From Myotis daubentonii (taxonomy: Eukaryota > Chordata > Mammalia > Chiroptera > Vespertilionidae), in the NCBI RefSeq assembly GCF_963259705.1, contig NC_081861.1, positions 71,095,623 to 71,159,622 on the forward strand: DNA of 64,000 nt, written 5' to 3'. The translations under genes and the position numbers were made by a program. Numbering within the stretch: the first letter of the stretch is position 1; the number at the start of each line of letters is the position of its first letter. The notes beneath the pieces were generated by a model. The model worked only from the letters and a program-made list of their open reading frames with translations. It was not told where the DNA came from and did not search any database. Shown here piece by piece: positions 1 to 11,214 of the stretch.

Positions 1-225
1 AAAATACCAGCTCCTGTAACTTGGGCCTCTATTAAATCAAATATCAACCACCTGTTTTAAAGGCTTTCTTTCTAGGGCTTAGAACAACTATTCTACTGAG
101 ATTCCGATGGAGTCTTAAGAGACACTGCTAATTTTACTATATTTTACAGAAAGTGAAGCAGTGTAATGGAGTGCCTATATCTTTACAGGTAATTATAAAA
201 ATGTAAATCAAAATAACACTTTTGT

Positions 226-411
226 CACTGGCTGGTGTGGCTCAGTTGGTTGAGCATTGTCCCATGCACATGCTTTCGCTGTGGGCTGGAATCCTGATGG
301 CGGTGTGTGCAGGAGGCAGCTAATAGAGGTTTCTCTTTCACATGAATGTTTTCCTCTCTCTCTCCCTCTTCCTTCCTCTCTCTCTAAAAGACAATAAAAA
401 TATATTTAAAA
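226..411 (+). repeat. Ves SINE (tRNA-derived), forward copy
   Basis: A short tRNA-derived SINE of the bat Ves family. The head reads GGCTGGTGTGGCTCAGTTGG, which contains a pol III A-box-like core, and a B-box-like GGCTGGAATCC follows about 45 bases later. The body ends in a C/T-rich stretch (TTCCTCTCTCTCTCC) and an A-rich tail near 390-411. The internal promoter is degenerate and the B box departs from GGTTCGAATCC, so this is an older copy. No clear target-site duplication was seen. Ves SINEs encode nothing and rely on L1 proteins for movement. Confidence 0.8.
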
Positions 412-431
412 ATTTTGCAATACTAATTCTT

Positions 432-656
432 TTATTTTCTAAATATATTCTATTGATTTTTTACAGAAAGGAAGGGAGAGAGGGATAGAGAGTTAGAAAC
501 ATCTATGAGAGAGAAACATTGATTCAGCTGCCTCCTGCACACCTCCCACTGGGGATGTGCCTGCAACCCAGGCTCATGCCCTTGACCGGAATTGAACCTG
601 GGACCCTCCAGTCCGCAGGCCAATGCTCCATCCGCTGAGCCAAACCAGACAGGGCA
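432..656 (-). repeat. Ves SINE, reverse copy with target-site duplication
   Basis: Reverse-oriented Ves SINE. Read on the minus strand it begins near 655 with the A-box region (complement of CCGCTGAGCCAAACC), has a B box (complement of GGAATTGAACCTGGGACC), then the GAGAGGAAGG-type purine body and an A/T-rich tail at 432-450. It is flanked by a 15-bp direct repeat, GCAATACTAATTCTT at 417-431 and the same with one C/T difference at 657-671. This is the mark of L1-type target-primed insertion and fixes both boundaries. The single mismatch suggests moderate age. Confidence 0.88.
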
Positions 657-716
657 GCAATATTAATTCTTGGCAAAGATGTGTAGAAAGGAGAAACTTT
701 TATATTCCTTTTATAA

Positions 717-1625
717 TCCTATCTAATAAAGAGGGAATATACAAATTGACTGTCACTTCATCACAAAGATGGTGGCACCCACAGCAGAGGCAGGGTTTCC
801 ATAACACAAGATGGCTGCACCCACAGTGGAGGCCAAGGCTTAATGAGCAATCAGCAGGGACCTGAGGCTGCATTGTGCTGGGCCAGGGCAGGGGACCTGA
901 GGCCATGCCCCCTGCCCAGCGGGGCTTGATGGGGGGCCTCAAGGTGCACCCCTGGCCCTGGTGATAGGCCGGGGGACCTCAGGTTGCTCCCCCCACCCTG
1001 GCACCAGAGGACCTGAGGCTGTGCCCCCTGCCTAGCACTAGGCTGGGGGACTTGAGGCTGCACCCCCCTCCTGGTGCTGGGCTAGAGGACCTCAGGCCGT
1101 GCCCCCCCACTCATGGTGAGGCTTGATGCTAGACCTCAGGCCACACCTCTGGACTGGTGGGGCTTGATGAGGGACCTCAAGGTGTATCCCTCGCCCCTGT
1201 GCCAGGCCAGGGGACCTGAGGTTGCACCAGGTACCTGAGGCTGCACCTCCCACTCTGCGGGGCTTGACAGGGGTCCTGAGGCTGCACCCCCCACCTGGCG
1301 CTTGGCCAGGGGACCTGAGGCTGAGCCACCCGCCTGTCAGGGCTTGACAAGGCTGGGGCTGGTAGAGTCTAGATCTCGCCCAATGGGGTTAGGTCCAGCT
1401 GGGTCTGGGTCTCGCATGATTTTGAGGCACCATGCATGAATAGGGACTTGAGTTGGGTCCCGTGGTGCGCCCCAGACTCTGACAGGAGGAAGATTTTCAT
1501 ATACATTTTACTAATTTTCTTTCATCTCTGACACTTCTATTATAAAGGGCAAATAGCAATATTAAAATATTTCCTCTAATTAATCTCCTTTCAATGTGCA
1601 CGAATTTCGTGTACGAAGTCACTAG
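717..1625 (+). mobile_element. Non-autonomous Helitron (HeliBat type)
   Basis: The 5' end is TCCTATCTAATAAAGAG at 717 and the 3' end is a hairpin, GTGCACGAATTTCGTGTAC, followed after about 10 bases by CTAG at 1622-1625. The element lies between an A (716) and a T (1626), the Helitron target preference, with no target-site duplication. It encodes no RepHel protein. The middle, about 850-1370, is GC-rich degenerate repeat sequence built on a GGACCTGAGGCTGC phrase. Overlapping short ORFs on both strands are by-products of that repeat. Movement would have depended on an autonomous Helitron elsewhere. The ends are clear, so the identification is firm. Confidence 0.85.
850..1370. repeat. GC-rich degenerate minisatellite inside the Helitron
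   Basis: The phrase GGACCTGAGGCTG with variants recurs roughly every 40-60 bases, separated by CCCCCTGCC(C/T)-type spacers. Units vary in length and have many substitutions, so the array is old or was acquired already diverged. It is confined to the Helitron. Confidence 0.6.
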
Positions 1626-2072
1626 TACTATAAATGAGTTACAAACACTTTGGATTCTAATTTGGCATTACTATTTCTAAATGTGTATTGTAAAAATTAT
1701 CTTTCATATGTGTATAGAGCTAGACAGGGATTGTTATTGTAGCATTTTTTATAATAGCAAATACTGAAAAGTGATCTAAATGAACATTTATATGCATTTT
1801 AAAATGCAACTAAATTCATAAAATTAGTAAGAAATGAAATAAATCTGTCTATACATATCAGTGTGGATTGTCTAAAAATGGTTAAAAAAGGAGTTGCTTG
1901 AAAATATCTACAGAATGTAGGGTCAAAAAACAAGAATCTATGTGAATTTCTGGCTTTAGGTACCTTCTGGAGGTAAAAGACAAAGTGCTGTTTTGGATGT
2001 GGTAGTTTTTAATTTTACAAAAGTATATGTGAGACATATTTTAAAAATACAGATGTGAAAAAATACATATCA
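1626..2072. other. Unassigned A/T-rich interval
   Basis: About 450 bases of AT-rich sequence between the first Helitron and the first L1. I see no ORF, repeat boundary or regulatory motif that I can support. Confidence 0.5.
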
Positions 2073-2384
2073 ATTTTTTTAAAAAAATTTTATTGTTGAA
2101 AGTATTACATATGTCCCCTCTTCCCCCATTGTCCTCTCCCAGCCTACCTCCATCCCTGGGCTTCACCCCTCCCCACCCCCCCCCACATTGTCTGTGTCCA
2201 TTGGTTATGCTTATATGCATACAAGTACTTTACTTGATCTCTTATCCCCCACACACTCCCCACCCCGCTCCAAAAAAAAAAAAACAACCCTCCTTTGCCT
2301 TCACTCTGAGGTTTGATGGTCTGTTCAATAATTCTGTGTCTCTGGATCTAGTTTTGTTCATCAGTTTATGTTATTTATTATATT

Positions 2385-5300
2385 CCACAATTGAGTGAGA
2401 TCATGGAATACTTATCTTTCGCTAACTGGCTTATTTCGCTTAGCATAATGCTCTCCAGTTCCATCCATGCTGTTGCAAATGGTAAGAGTTCCTTCTTTTT
2501 TACAGCAGCATAGTATTTCTTGTGTAAATATACCACGGTTTTTTAATCCACTCATCTGCTGGTGGGCACTTAGGATATTTCCAAATCTTAGAAATTGTAA
2601 ATTGTGCTGCTATGAACATAGGAATGCATATGTTCTTTTTGATTGGTGTTTCTGATGTTTTGGGATATATTCCTAGGAGTGGGAATACTGGGTGAAATGG
2701 GAGTTCCATTTTTAATTTTTTGAGGAAACTCCATACTGTCTTACACAGGGGCTGCACCAGTCAGCATTCTCACCAAAAGTGCACGAGGGTTCCTTTTTCT
2801 CCACATCCTGGCCAGCACTTGCCCTTTGTTGATTTGTTAATGATAGCCATTCTGACAGGTGTGAGATGGTATCTCATTGTCATTTTGATTTGCATCTCTC
2901 AGATGATTAGTGACTTTGAGCATTTTTTCATGTCTCTTGGACTTCTGTATGTCCACTTTCAAAAAGTATTTATTTAGGTCCTTTGCCCATTTTTGATTGG
3001 ATTTTTTTCATCTTCCTTTTGTTAAGTTGTATGGGTTCCCTGTAAATTTTGGAGATTAAATCCTTATCAGATGTCACATTGGCAAATATTTTCTCCCACG
3101 CAGTGGGCTTTCTTGTTGTTTTGTTGATGGTTTCTTTTGCTGTGCAGAAGCTCTTTATTTTGATGTACTCCCATTTGTTTATGTTCTCCTTAGTTTCCAT
3201 TGTCCTAGGAAATGTGTCAGTAAACAAATTGCTATGAGATATGTCTGATATTTTGCTGCCTATGGATTCTTTTAAGATTTTTATGGTTTTCTGTCTTATA
3301 TCTAAGTCTTTTAAACATTTTGAGTGTAAGTTGGTCAAGTTTCATCTTTTTGCATGTATCTGTCCAATTTTCCCAGCACCATTTATTGAAGATACTGTCT
3401 TGACTCCATTGTATGCTCTTGCCTTCTTTGTCAAATATCAATTGAGCATAATGGTTTGGATCAATTTCTAGGCTCTCTGTTCTGTTGCATTGGTTTATAT
3501 GTCTGTTCTTGCATCAGTACCATGCTGTTTTGAAAACACTGGCTTTGTAATATAACTTGATGTCTCGTATTGTGATCCCTCCAACTTTGTTCTTTTTTCT
3601 CAGAATTGCTGTGGTTATTTGGATTCTTTTTTTTTCCATATAAAGTTTTGGAGAGTCTTTTCTAGTTCTGTGAAATATGCCATTGGTATTTTAATGGTGA
3701 CTGAGTTGAATCTATAGATTGCTTTGAGTAGTATGGACATTTTAATAATATTGATTCTACCAATCCATGAACACAGTATAGTCTTCAAATTGTTTATATC
3801 TTCCTCTATCTCTTGTTTCAATGTCCTGTAGTTTTCTGAGTATAGGTCTTTTATTTCCTTACTTAAGTCTATTCTTAGGTATATTATTTTTTTGGTTGCA
3901 ATGGTAAATAGGATTGTTTTAGTTTCTCTTTCTATGAATTCATTATTGGTGTATAAAAATGCCATGATTTCTGGATGTTAATTTTATATTCTGCTACATT
4001 GCTAAATTCATTTATTATATCTAGTAGGGGTTTTTTGTTTGTTTGTTTGTTTGTTTGTTTGTTTTGATTTGGTTTGGTTTGGTTTTTTAATGGAGTCTTT
4101 AGGGTTGTGTATGTACAATATAATGTCATCTGTGAATAATGACAGTTTTACTTTATTTCAATTCCAATGCCTATTATTTCTTTTTGTATGATCGCTACGG
4201 CTAGCACTTCCAGTACTATGTTGAACAGGAGTGGTGATAGTGGGCATCCCTGTGTTATTCCTGCTCTTAGGGGAAATGGTTTTAGTTTTTGCCCACTGAG
4301 TATGATGTTTGCGGTATGTTTGTCATATAAGGCTTTTGTTATATTGAGGTCTATTCCCAATTGCTGAGAGTTTTTATCAAGAAAGGGTGTTGGATTTTTT
4401 TAATGCTTTTTATGCATCAATTGATATGATTATGTGATTTTTCTCTCTCAATTTGTTTATGTGATGTATCATGTTTATTGATTTGTGGCTATGGTTGTAC
4501 CAGCCTTGCAGCCCCAGGATAAATCCCACTTGGTCATGCTGTTTGATCTTTCTAATGTAAGGCTGGATTCTGATTTGCTAAATTTTGTTGAGGATTTTAA
4601 CATCTATGTTCATCAGGGATATTGGCTTGTAATTCTCTTTCTTGATAATGCTTTCTCTGATTTTGGGATTAAGGTAATACTGGCTTCATGGAAAGACCTT
4701 GGAAGTCTAATTTTTTGAATTTTTGGAATAGTTTGAGGAGGGTAAGTTTTAGGCGTTCTTTGAATGTTTGGTTATACTACCCTGTGAAGCCATTTGGATC
4801 AGGGCTTTTGTTTGCGGGAAGTTTTTTGAATACTGCTTTAATTTCCTCCATAGTTATTGGCCTATTCAGCTTTTCTTTCATCCTGATTGAGTTTTAGAAG
4901 ATTGTATTTTTCTAGGAATGTGTCCATTTTGTCTACATTGTCCAGTTTGTTGGAATAGATTTGTTCACAGTATCTTTTTACATTCCTTTGTATTTCTGTA
5001 TGGTCAGTTTTTACTTCACCTCTTTCTTTTCTGATTTTGTTTATTTGGGTCTGCTCTATGTGCTTCTTTTTTTTAAATTTTGTTTTATTGCTTAAATTAT
5101 TACAAAGAGTATTACATATGTCTCCTTTTTTCCCCCTTGACCTTCCCCCAGCCTCCCCTACCCCCCAGTGTCTTGTGTCCATTGGTTATGCTTATATGCA
5201 TGCATACAAATCCTTTGGTTGATCTCTTACCCACCCCACAACCCTCCCCGGCCTTCCCGCTATAGTTTGTCAGTCTGGTTGATGCTGCTCTGCCTCTGTA

Positions 5301-6465
5301 TCTATTTGCTTCTTGATGAGACTGGCTAGACGTTCATCAATCTTGTTTATCTTTGCAAAGTACCTGCTCTTGGTTTTATTGATCTCTTGTATTTGCTTTA
5401 TGGCTTCTGTGTCATTTATTTCTGCTCTCATCTCTATTATTGTCTTGCTTCTGTTTGCTCTGGGCTTTCTTGTTGTTCTTTTTCTAATTCGTTAAGTTGT
5501 AGGGTTATATAGCTTTTAAAAGTTTTTCTTGTTTTTTTCAGGTAGGCCTGTAGTGCTATGGACTTCCCTCTCAGAACTGCTTTCACTGTGTCCCATAGAT
5601 TTTGGATTATTGTGCCATTTTCATTTGTTTCTAGGATGGGATTTTTTATTTCTTTGTTGATCTCTGGTAACTCAATCATTGTTTAATAGTATGCTATTTT
5701 CCTTCCAAGTGGTAAATTGTTTTTTATTGTGGTGTGTTTTTTTGTTTTTTTTTGCACTTGATTTCTAATTTTATGCCATTGTGATCTTAGAAGATGCTTA
5801 ATATAACTTCAATTTTCTTGAATTTGAAGATACTTTACCTGTGTCCCGATATGTGGTCTATCTTTGAAGATGTCCCAAGTGCACTTGAGAAGAATGTATA
5901 TTCTGTAACATTGGAGTGTTATGTTCTGAAGATGTCAATTAAGTCCATCTGATCTAGTGAGTCATTTAGGATTGCTGTTTCTTTGCTGATTTTTTGTCTA
6001 ACGGATTTATCCAATGATGTCAGTGGAGTATTAAAGTCCCTTATTATGATTGTGCTGCTGTTGATCTCCTCCTCAATATCTTCTGGAAATTGAATTTTAT
6101 GTATTTGGGTGCTCCAGTATTGGGTGCATATATGTTTACCAGAGTTATTTCCTCTTTTGGTATTGATCCCTTTAGTATTCTGGCCTTCCTTATCTCTTGT
6201 TCTGGCCTTCAACTTGAAGTCTATTTAGTCAGATATGAGTATTATTACCCCACCTTTTTTTTCATTTCCATTTGCCTGAAAAAAAAAAATTCCACCCTTT
6301 CACTATCAGTCTGTGTGAGTTCTTTGTTTTGAGGTGTGTCTCTTGTAGACAGCATATATATGGGTCATATTTTCTAATTCATCCAGTCACCCTATGTCTT
6401 TTTATTGTAACATTTATTGTATTTACATTTAAAATTCTTATTGATAGGTACTTGTTTGTCGCCAT
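2385..6465 (-). pseudogene. L1 ORF2 pseudogene (endonuclease-reverse transcriptase)
   Basis: Decayed ORF2. An intact ORF2p is a protein of about 1,275 residues with an N-terminal APE-type endonuclease, a central reverse transcriptase and a C-terminal Cys-rich domain, and it carries out target-primed reverse transcription. Fragments here match each part: an RT piece near 4148-4360 ([15 protein letters not shown]), thumb and C-terminal pieces near 2970-3965, and an endonuclease-region piece at 5919-6212 (IRDFNTPLTSLDK). The ancestral start codon aligns at 6463-6465 next to the LNVNG-type region of other copies. Frames are split by many stops and indels and by the L1 tail at 5069-5306. It cannot make protein. 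Confidence 0.85.
5069..5306 (-). mobile_element. 5'-truncated L1 tail nested in the older L1
   Basis: About 238 bases of L1 3' UTR on the minus strand: a T-rich start (poly-A complement), TTGCTTAAATTATTACAAAG, the C-rich block, and the (A)TGCTTATATGCATGCATAC phrase found at the 3' end of every L1 here. An 8-bp repeat TGCTTCTT at 5061-5068 and 5307-5314 flanks it and is probably the target-site duplication. Outside this block the host ORF2 sequence resumes. It shows that the host L1 was already in place when a later L1 inserted. Confidence 0.8.
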
Positions 6466-6514
6466 TTTTATTCTTTATGACTGTGTTCCTTCTTCCCTTC
6501 CTATTTCTTCTTTT

Positions 6515-7402
6515 TACAGCAGACCCTTTAATATTTCTTGCATTGGTTGTTTGGTGGTAATAAACTCCCTTAGTTCTTTTTTGTCTCTGAAGTTCCTGAT
6601 TTCACCCTCAACTTTGATTGATAGCCTTGCTGGGTACAGTATTCTCGGATTCATACCCTTGCTTTGCATTACTTTGTATATTTCATTCCATTCCCTTCTG
6701 GTCTGATATGTTTCTGTTGAGAAATCAGTTGATAGTCTGATGGGAGATCCCTTGTAGATAACTTTCTGTCTCTCTCTGGCAGACTTTAAGATTCTTACTT
6801 TGTCGTTGGTATATTTGCCAATTTAATTATAATGTGTCCTGGTGTTGGTCTTTTTGGGTTCATCTTGTTTGAGACTCTGAGCTTCTTGGGCTTGTGTGAG
6901 TTTTATTTCCCAATATCAGGGAATCTTTCTGTCATTATTTTTTCAAACAGGTTTTCTGTTTATTGCACAGTTTCCTCTCCTTCTGGCACCCCTATTATGT
7001 GAATGTTGTTTCATTTCATTTTGCCCCAAAGTTTCCTTAGGCTCTCCTCCTGTTTTTTAAGTGTTTTTTTGTGTGCTTTTTCTCAGTTGCTGCTCTCCTT
7101 GGATATTTTTTCCTACGTTGTCTTCCAGCTCACTGATGCAGTCCTCCACTTCTTCTAGTCTACTGTTGATGCTTTCTATTGGGTTCTTTATTGCAGTGGT
7201 GTCATTCTTCATTTCTTCTTGGTTCTTCTTCATTTCCTCTTGGTTCTTACACATATTGTTGAATTTTTCTTCCATCCTTTTCAGTATCCTTATGACCATT
7301 GCTATGAATTATTTCTCTGACAAATTGCTTGCCTTCACTTACTTCCTTTTCTGTTGATTCCTCCTTTTCTTTCATATGGGGTCTGTTTCTTTGTCTCCCC
7401 AT
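6515..7402 (-). pseudogene. L1 ORF1 pseudogene
   Basis: Remnant of the L1 RNA-binding protein gene, with the start aligned at about 7402 by comparison with the intact ORF1 at 27647-28621. A coiled-coil piece survives at 7057-7299 (ESINSRLEEVEDCISELEDN, preceded by repeated EEMKKNQ). The RRM and C-terminal region is only recognisable at nucleotide level, near 6590-6900. Stops and frameshifts break it throughout. Confidence 0.75.
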
Positions 7403-7984
7403 GTTTTCTCCTCTCATGGTGTCTGGTTATGTAGATTTCTCTCTCCTGTGTTGATTTAAAGTCACAAAATACAACAGGAAAAGACACAACAACACAGGGC
7501 ACCAAACACAAATGTATTCACAATACCAATAACCCCAAATAAAGGTGACCACTAGAGAAAAGAGAATTAGAGGAGAGAAATGAGTGCAAAATGATATTGA
7601 GAAAAGGAAAAAATGTAAGAGAGAAAAGAAAGAGCAGATAAAAGAAGGGGAAAATATATGTATATGGGGATCAAACTCCAAATAACCAACAATTAATCCA
7701 AAAATGCAAACTACAAACACCCAAACAACAAACTCAGATGAATCTGAAGAGGCAGAGCTTATTTCTAGGAGATCACAGAATTCAATGATGGGGGAAATAG
7801 CCAAGATTCAGTGTAGAGAAGGTAGAAAGAGAATGAGTGTATAAGAAAAAAAGTAAAAACCAAAATACAAAAAAAGTAGAAAAAATATCCTATATAATAA
7901 AGAGATAATATGCAAACTGACCATCATGCCCTCGCATAATATGGCCACACTCATGTGGCCAAAAGAAGGCTTCCACAAGATGGC

Positions 7985-8380
7985 TGGCAGGGGAGGGCAG
8001 TTGTTGGTGACTGCGCCGGCAGGGGAGGGCAGTTGGGGGCAACCAGGTCAGCAGGGGACGGCAGTTGGGGGTGACCGGGCCTACAGGGGAGGAAAGGGAG
8101 TTGGGAAGGAATGGGCCTGCAGGGGAGGGTAGTTAGGGGCAACCGGGCCAGCAGAGGAGGGCAGTTGGGGGTGACCGGGCCTGCAGGGGAGGGCAGTTGG
8201 GGGTGACCAGGCCAGCAGGAGAGGGTAGTTGGGGTTACCGAGCCTGCAGGAGAGGGCATTTGGGGGTGACCAGGCCAGCAGGGAAGGGCAGTTGGGGTTG
8301 ACCAGGCCTAAAGGGGATGACTGTTAGGGGCTACCTGGCGAGCAAGGAAGGGCAGTTGGGGTGATTGGGCTGGAAGCGGA
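7985..8380. repeat. Minisatellite 1 of the Helitron, about 33-bp unit
   Basis: Tandem units built on GGGGAGGGCAGTTGGGGGTG followed by ACCGGGCCTGCA, repeating about every 33 bases for roughly 12 copies. The G-rich strand is the plus strand. Confidence 0.75.
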
Positions 8381-8399
8381 GCAATTAGGCATAGATTAG

Positions 8400-9040
8400 G
8401 CTGTCAAGGGAGTGGTTAGTGGGTGATCAGGCTAGCAGGCAGAAGCGGTTAGGTGCAATCAGGCAGGCAGGCAGGCAATTGGTTGGGAGCCAGCAGTCAC
8501 AGATTGTGAGAGGGATGTCCAACTGCTGGTTTGTCCCACTGCTGGAGGATGTACTTCTGGACATACTTTTGGATGAAGTCATGGCAGTGGGAGCCAAGGC
8601 AGAGGCAGTTAGGGGCAATCAGGTGGGCAGGTAAGCAATTAAGGGAAATCAGGGAGGCAGGCGAATGGTTATGGATCATCAGGCAGGCAGGGATGTGATT
8701 ACGGGTAATCAGGCAGGCAGCCGAGTGGTTAAAGGTGATCAGGAGAGGAAGCAGAATGGTTAAATGATCAGGTAAGTGGTTAGGGGCGATCACGCAGACA
8801 TGCAATGGTTAGGGAGAATTAGCCAAACAGGCAGAGTGGTTAAGAGACATCAGTCAGGTAGGTGAGTGGTTAGGGGCAATCAGTCAGGCACGCCTGTGGT
8901 TACGGGAAATCAGGCAGGCAGTCGAATGGTTAGGGGTGATCAGGCAGGTGAGTGGTTAGGGGCAATCAGTCAGGCAGGCGAATGGTTAGGGGTGATCAGG
9001 CAGGCAGGCGAATGGTTAGTAGCCAGTGGTCTAGGGATTG
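8400..9040. repeat. Minisatellite 2 of the Helitron, about 33-bp unit
   Basis: Units such as GGTTAGGGGTGATCAGGCAG plus GCAGGCGAAT recur about every 30-35 bases. The last few copies near 8920-9010 are the most alike. It is interrupted by a non-repeat stretch near 8480-8590. The array differs in sequence from the first one but has a similar period. Confidence 0.7.
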
Positions 9041-10025
9041 GGCTTAAACTGGCAGTCAGACATCCCCCGAAGTGTCCTGGATTGTGAGAGGGTGCAGGTC
9101 AGGGTGAGGGACACCCCTGATTTACTAATTTCGTGCACCAGGCCTCTAGTATAATAATAAAAACAGTAAAATAAAGTGAGAAAAAAATGTAGTTTCTTAG
9201 GTAAAAAATAAAAAATAAAAAAGTGAAGTAGTGAAGGACGTTCACTTCAGCGGTGCTTCAATGACCCATTGGGACTGGTTTAAAACCCCTCTTTACTGTT
9301 CTTCCTGGCATTTCTGTTTTCTGTCAGGTAGTCAGCACTGTGTTGAGGTTCCCTATGATCCACCGCTCCTCTGTGTCATAAGCCACAACATTGTTTTCAA
9401 GCAGGCAGGATCTCTCTGCTCACTTTCTCTGCCTGCCTGCAGTTGTATTTACACAAGAGTCAATTTCTGACACAACTCCTGGGTGTCAGTGTTTCTGTAT
9501 TAGTTTCTGGGACCAAATGGCCCCTCAACTCAGTGTTAAGACTCTTATTTCCCTGCCTCACTTAATACTGGGTTGGAGGGACGGACTGACCCAGATCTGG
9601 TTTCCTGTTCATCTCTCCTTATTCAAATCCCCATTTTCCACAAAAACAACTTTCTCCTGCAGTCTCAGTGAGTGTTTTTAATTGGAAGATCCTATATATT
9701 GGGCTTAGCATGCAAAAGCAAGGAAGCAAAAAACACAAAAACAAACAAACAAAAAATGCACTGACTAGCATCTTTCTCCCCCTGGCACTGCGAGCCCAGT
9801 ATGGAACTTCAGGTTGCCTTTCTGGGCACAGTCTTCCATGGTTGTGTGCTTAGATCTAGAGTCCCCCTCTGCCAACAACCTTGTGGTCTCCCTTCCACAT
9901 TTGAGAGCTACACTGACCTCAAGGCCTGCTGATTTTGTGGAGCACAGTCTCCCTCTGAGACTCTAGTCCGCACGGCACACTTTTCTCCCTTCAGCCTGGA
10001 TCCCAGATCTCACCTCTCTCTAGGG

Positions 10026-10247
10026 CAGTGGTTCTCAACCTTGGCTGCTCATTAGAATCACCTGGGAATCTTTTTAAAATCCTGATTTCTGGGCCTCATC
10101 CTCCAGAAATTCTGTTTCTTTGTTATGGGGTGGAGCCACAACATTAGTAACAAAGAAACAGAATTGCCGGAGGATGAGGCCCAGAAATCAGGATTTTAAA
10201 AAGATTCCCTGGTGATTCTAATGTGCAGCCAAGATTGAGAACCGCTG
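10026..10247. mobile_element. Palindromic hAT-type MITE (MER5/Charlie-like) with 8-bp duplication
   Basis: A 222-bp element with ends CAGTGGTTCTCAACCTTGG and, inverted, CCAAGATTGAGAACCGCTG. The whole element is a near-perfect foldback: the left arm through CTGATTTCTGGGCCTCATCC is matched by GGATGAGGCCCAGAAATCAG. It is flanked by the exact 8-bp repeat CTCTAGGG at 10018-10025 and 10248-10255, the duplication size of hAT transposases. It encodes nothing. The exact subfamily name is uncertain. Confidence 0.8.
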
Positions 10248-10262
10248 CTCTAGGGCCTAGAG

Positions 10263-10645
10263 CAGCGGTTCTCAACCTGTGGGTCGCGACCCCTTTGGCG
10301 GTCAAATGACCCTTTCACAGGGGTCACCTAAAACCATCCTGCATATCAGATATTTACATTATGATTCATAACAGTAGCTGTATTTTGTATATGTATCCCC
10401 ATATACATATACAAATCTGTATTTTGTATATGTATCTCCATATACAAAACCTGGCCCTTTAAATACAGTTCCTCATGTTGTGACCCAACCATAAAATTAC
10501 TTTTGTTGCTACTTCATAACTGTAATGTTGCTACTGTTATGAATCGTAATGTAAATATCTGATATGCAGGATGGTCTTAGGTGACCCCTGTGAAAGGGTC
10601 ATTTGACCGCCAAAGGGTTCATGACCCACAGTTTGAGAACTGCTG
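10263..10645. mobile_element. SPIN-like hAT MITE
   Basis: A 383-bp element with terminal inverted repeats beginning CAGCGGTTCTCAACCTGTGG, then GTCGCGACCCC; the right end is the inverse, with GTTTGAGAACTGCTG. The subterminal CCCTTTCACAGGGGTC and the internal ACTTCATAACTGTAATG agree with my memory of the SPIN family, known from bats and several other vertebrates and attributed to horizontal transfer. A short internal direct repeat (TGTATTTTGTATATGTATC) lies at about 10380-10440. Flanks GCCTAGAG and GTCTAGGC agree at 5 of 8 positions, so the 8-bp duplication is only partly preserved. It lies 15 bp from the preceding MITE. Confidence 0.7.
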
Positions 10646-10795
10646 GTCTAGGCGATCTCTGGCCTTTCTTTCCACGTATTGCCTCACCAGCTGTGTTTAA
10701 TTCACCAATTCCGTGTGGGTGTTATTTGATTCAGCTCTTCCTTCTATCTGCTCTGTGAGAAGGTGCAAGACACATCCATGTATTTGGCCACCACC

Positions 10796-11214
10796 TTGTC
10801 TACCCCAGGAAAAACTTTTTAGGTGCCTGTGGCTGGAGAGGCTGGAGTCTTGGTGTTTGTGGGTTCTCAGTTGAGGCAGCTGGCCCCTGGGCGTCATGGT
10901 TTTAGGGTCCCAGGAGGTATGCAAAGTCTCCCTGTTTGAAGGTAAGGCTGGGCTTCTGATCACAGTCACTCTCCCCTTCAAGATGTCTTGGTCTCTTTAA
11001 TAGAGCCGGTTTCTCCAGGAGAGATTTCAGTAGTAGTAGAGGCTGCCCAGCCAGGGGAGCCCTGTCCACTAGTTCCCAACAGTCCTGTGGAATATAACTG
11101 TCCATCATCCACAAATACAGACACTCCCCACATGTCCACACACTCTCCTTTCGCTCTCTCACTCACACACTATCTTGCAGCTTGCCATCCTGTAGGTCAC
11201 CATCCTGGTTCTCT
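10796..11214 (-). other. L1 5' UTR-like segment
   Basis: Resembles the 5' region of the L1 at 16-24 kb (compare 22620-22940): shared are GAGGCTGCC(C/T)AG, the run of CACTC/CACACAC repeats and the ACACTC(T)CCTTT(C/T)G phrase. It sits beyond the apparent 5' end of the 2-10.8 kb L1 and next to ORF1-derived sequence, so it may be a separate truncated copy. No ORF is credible. Confidence 0.5.

Larger units (their letters stand above)
7888..9149 (+). mobile_element. Non-autonomous Helitron with two minisatellites, inserted in L1 5' UTR
   Basis: The 5' end is TCCTATATAATAAAGAG at 7888, preceded by A. The 3' end is CGTGCACCAGGCCTCTAG, with CTAG at 9146-9149 followed by T. The first 90 bases carry the family motif ATAATATGCAAACTGACC. 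The interior is almost all tandem repeat. The flanks (AAAAAGTAGAAAAAATA and TATAATAATAAAAACAG) rejoin as L1 5' UTR, so the insertion is younger than the L1. No coding capacity; the many ORFs across it come from the repeats. Confidence 0.9.
2073..10795 (-). mobile_element. Old near-full-length L1 (LINE-1), interrupted by later insertions
   Basis: Minus-strand L1, so its 3' end is at 2073 (A-rich tail seen as T/A, then the C-rich complement of the G-rich 3' UTR) and its 5' end is near 10795. The order from right to left is 5' UTR, ORF1 remnant, ORF2 remnant, 3' UTR. Later insertions cut it: an L1 tail at 5069-5306, a Helitron at 7888-9149, and hAT MITEs at 10026-10247 and 10263-10645. Removing these leaves a continuous element collinear with the younger L1 at 23.9-30.6 kb, including the shared 5' UTR phrases near 9240-9370 and 10680-10760. 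All reading frames are heavily broken. Confidence 0.85.

Noticed and set aside
231..310. tRNA-like sequence with A and B boxes
   Set aside because: It belongs to a Ves SINE, with a tRNA-unrelated body and A-rich tail. It is not a tRNA gene.
8419..9087. Repeated ORFs with GNQAG phrases; array resembling a CRISPR by spacing
   Set aside because: Units are contiguous tandem repeats inside a Helitron of a mammalian genome, without unique spacers or cas genes.
10026..10247. Near-perfect hairpin that could be read as a microRNA precursor
   Set aside because: The inverted ends and the 8-bp CTCTAGGG duplication identify it as a hAT MITE. MITE-derived microRNAs exist, but nothing here shows one.
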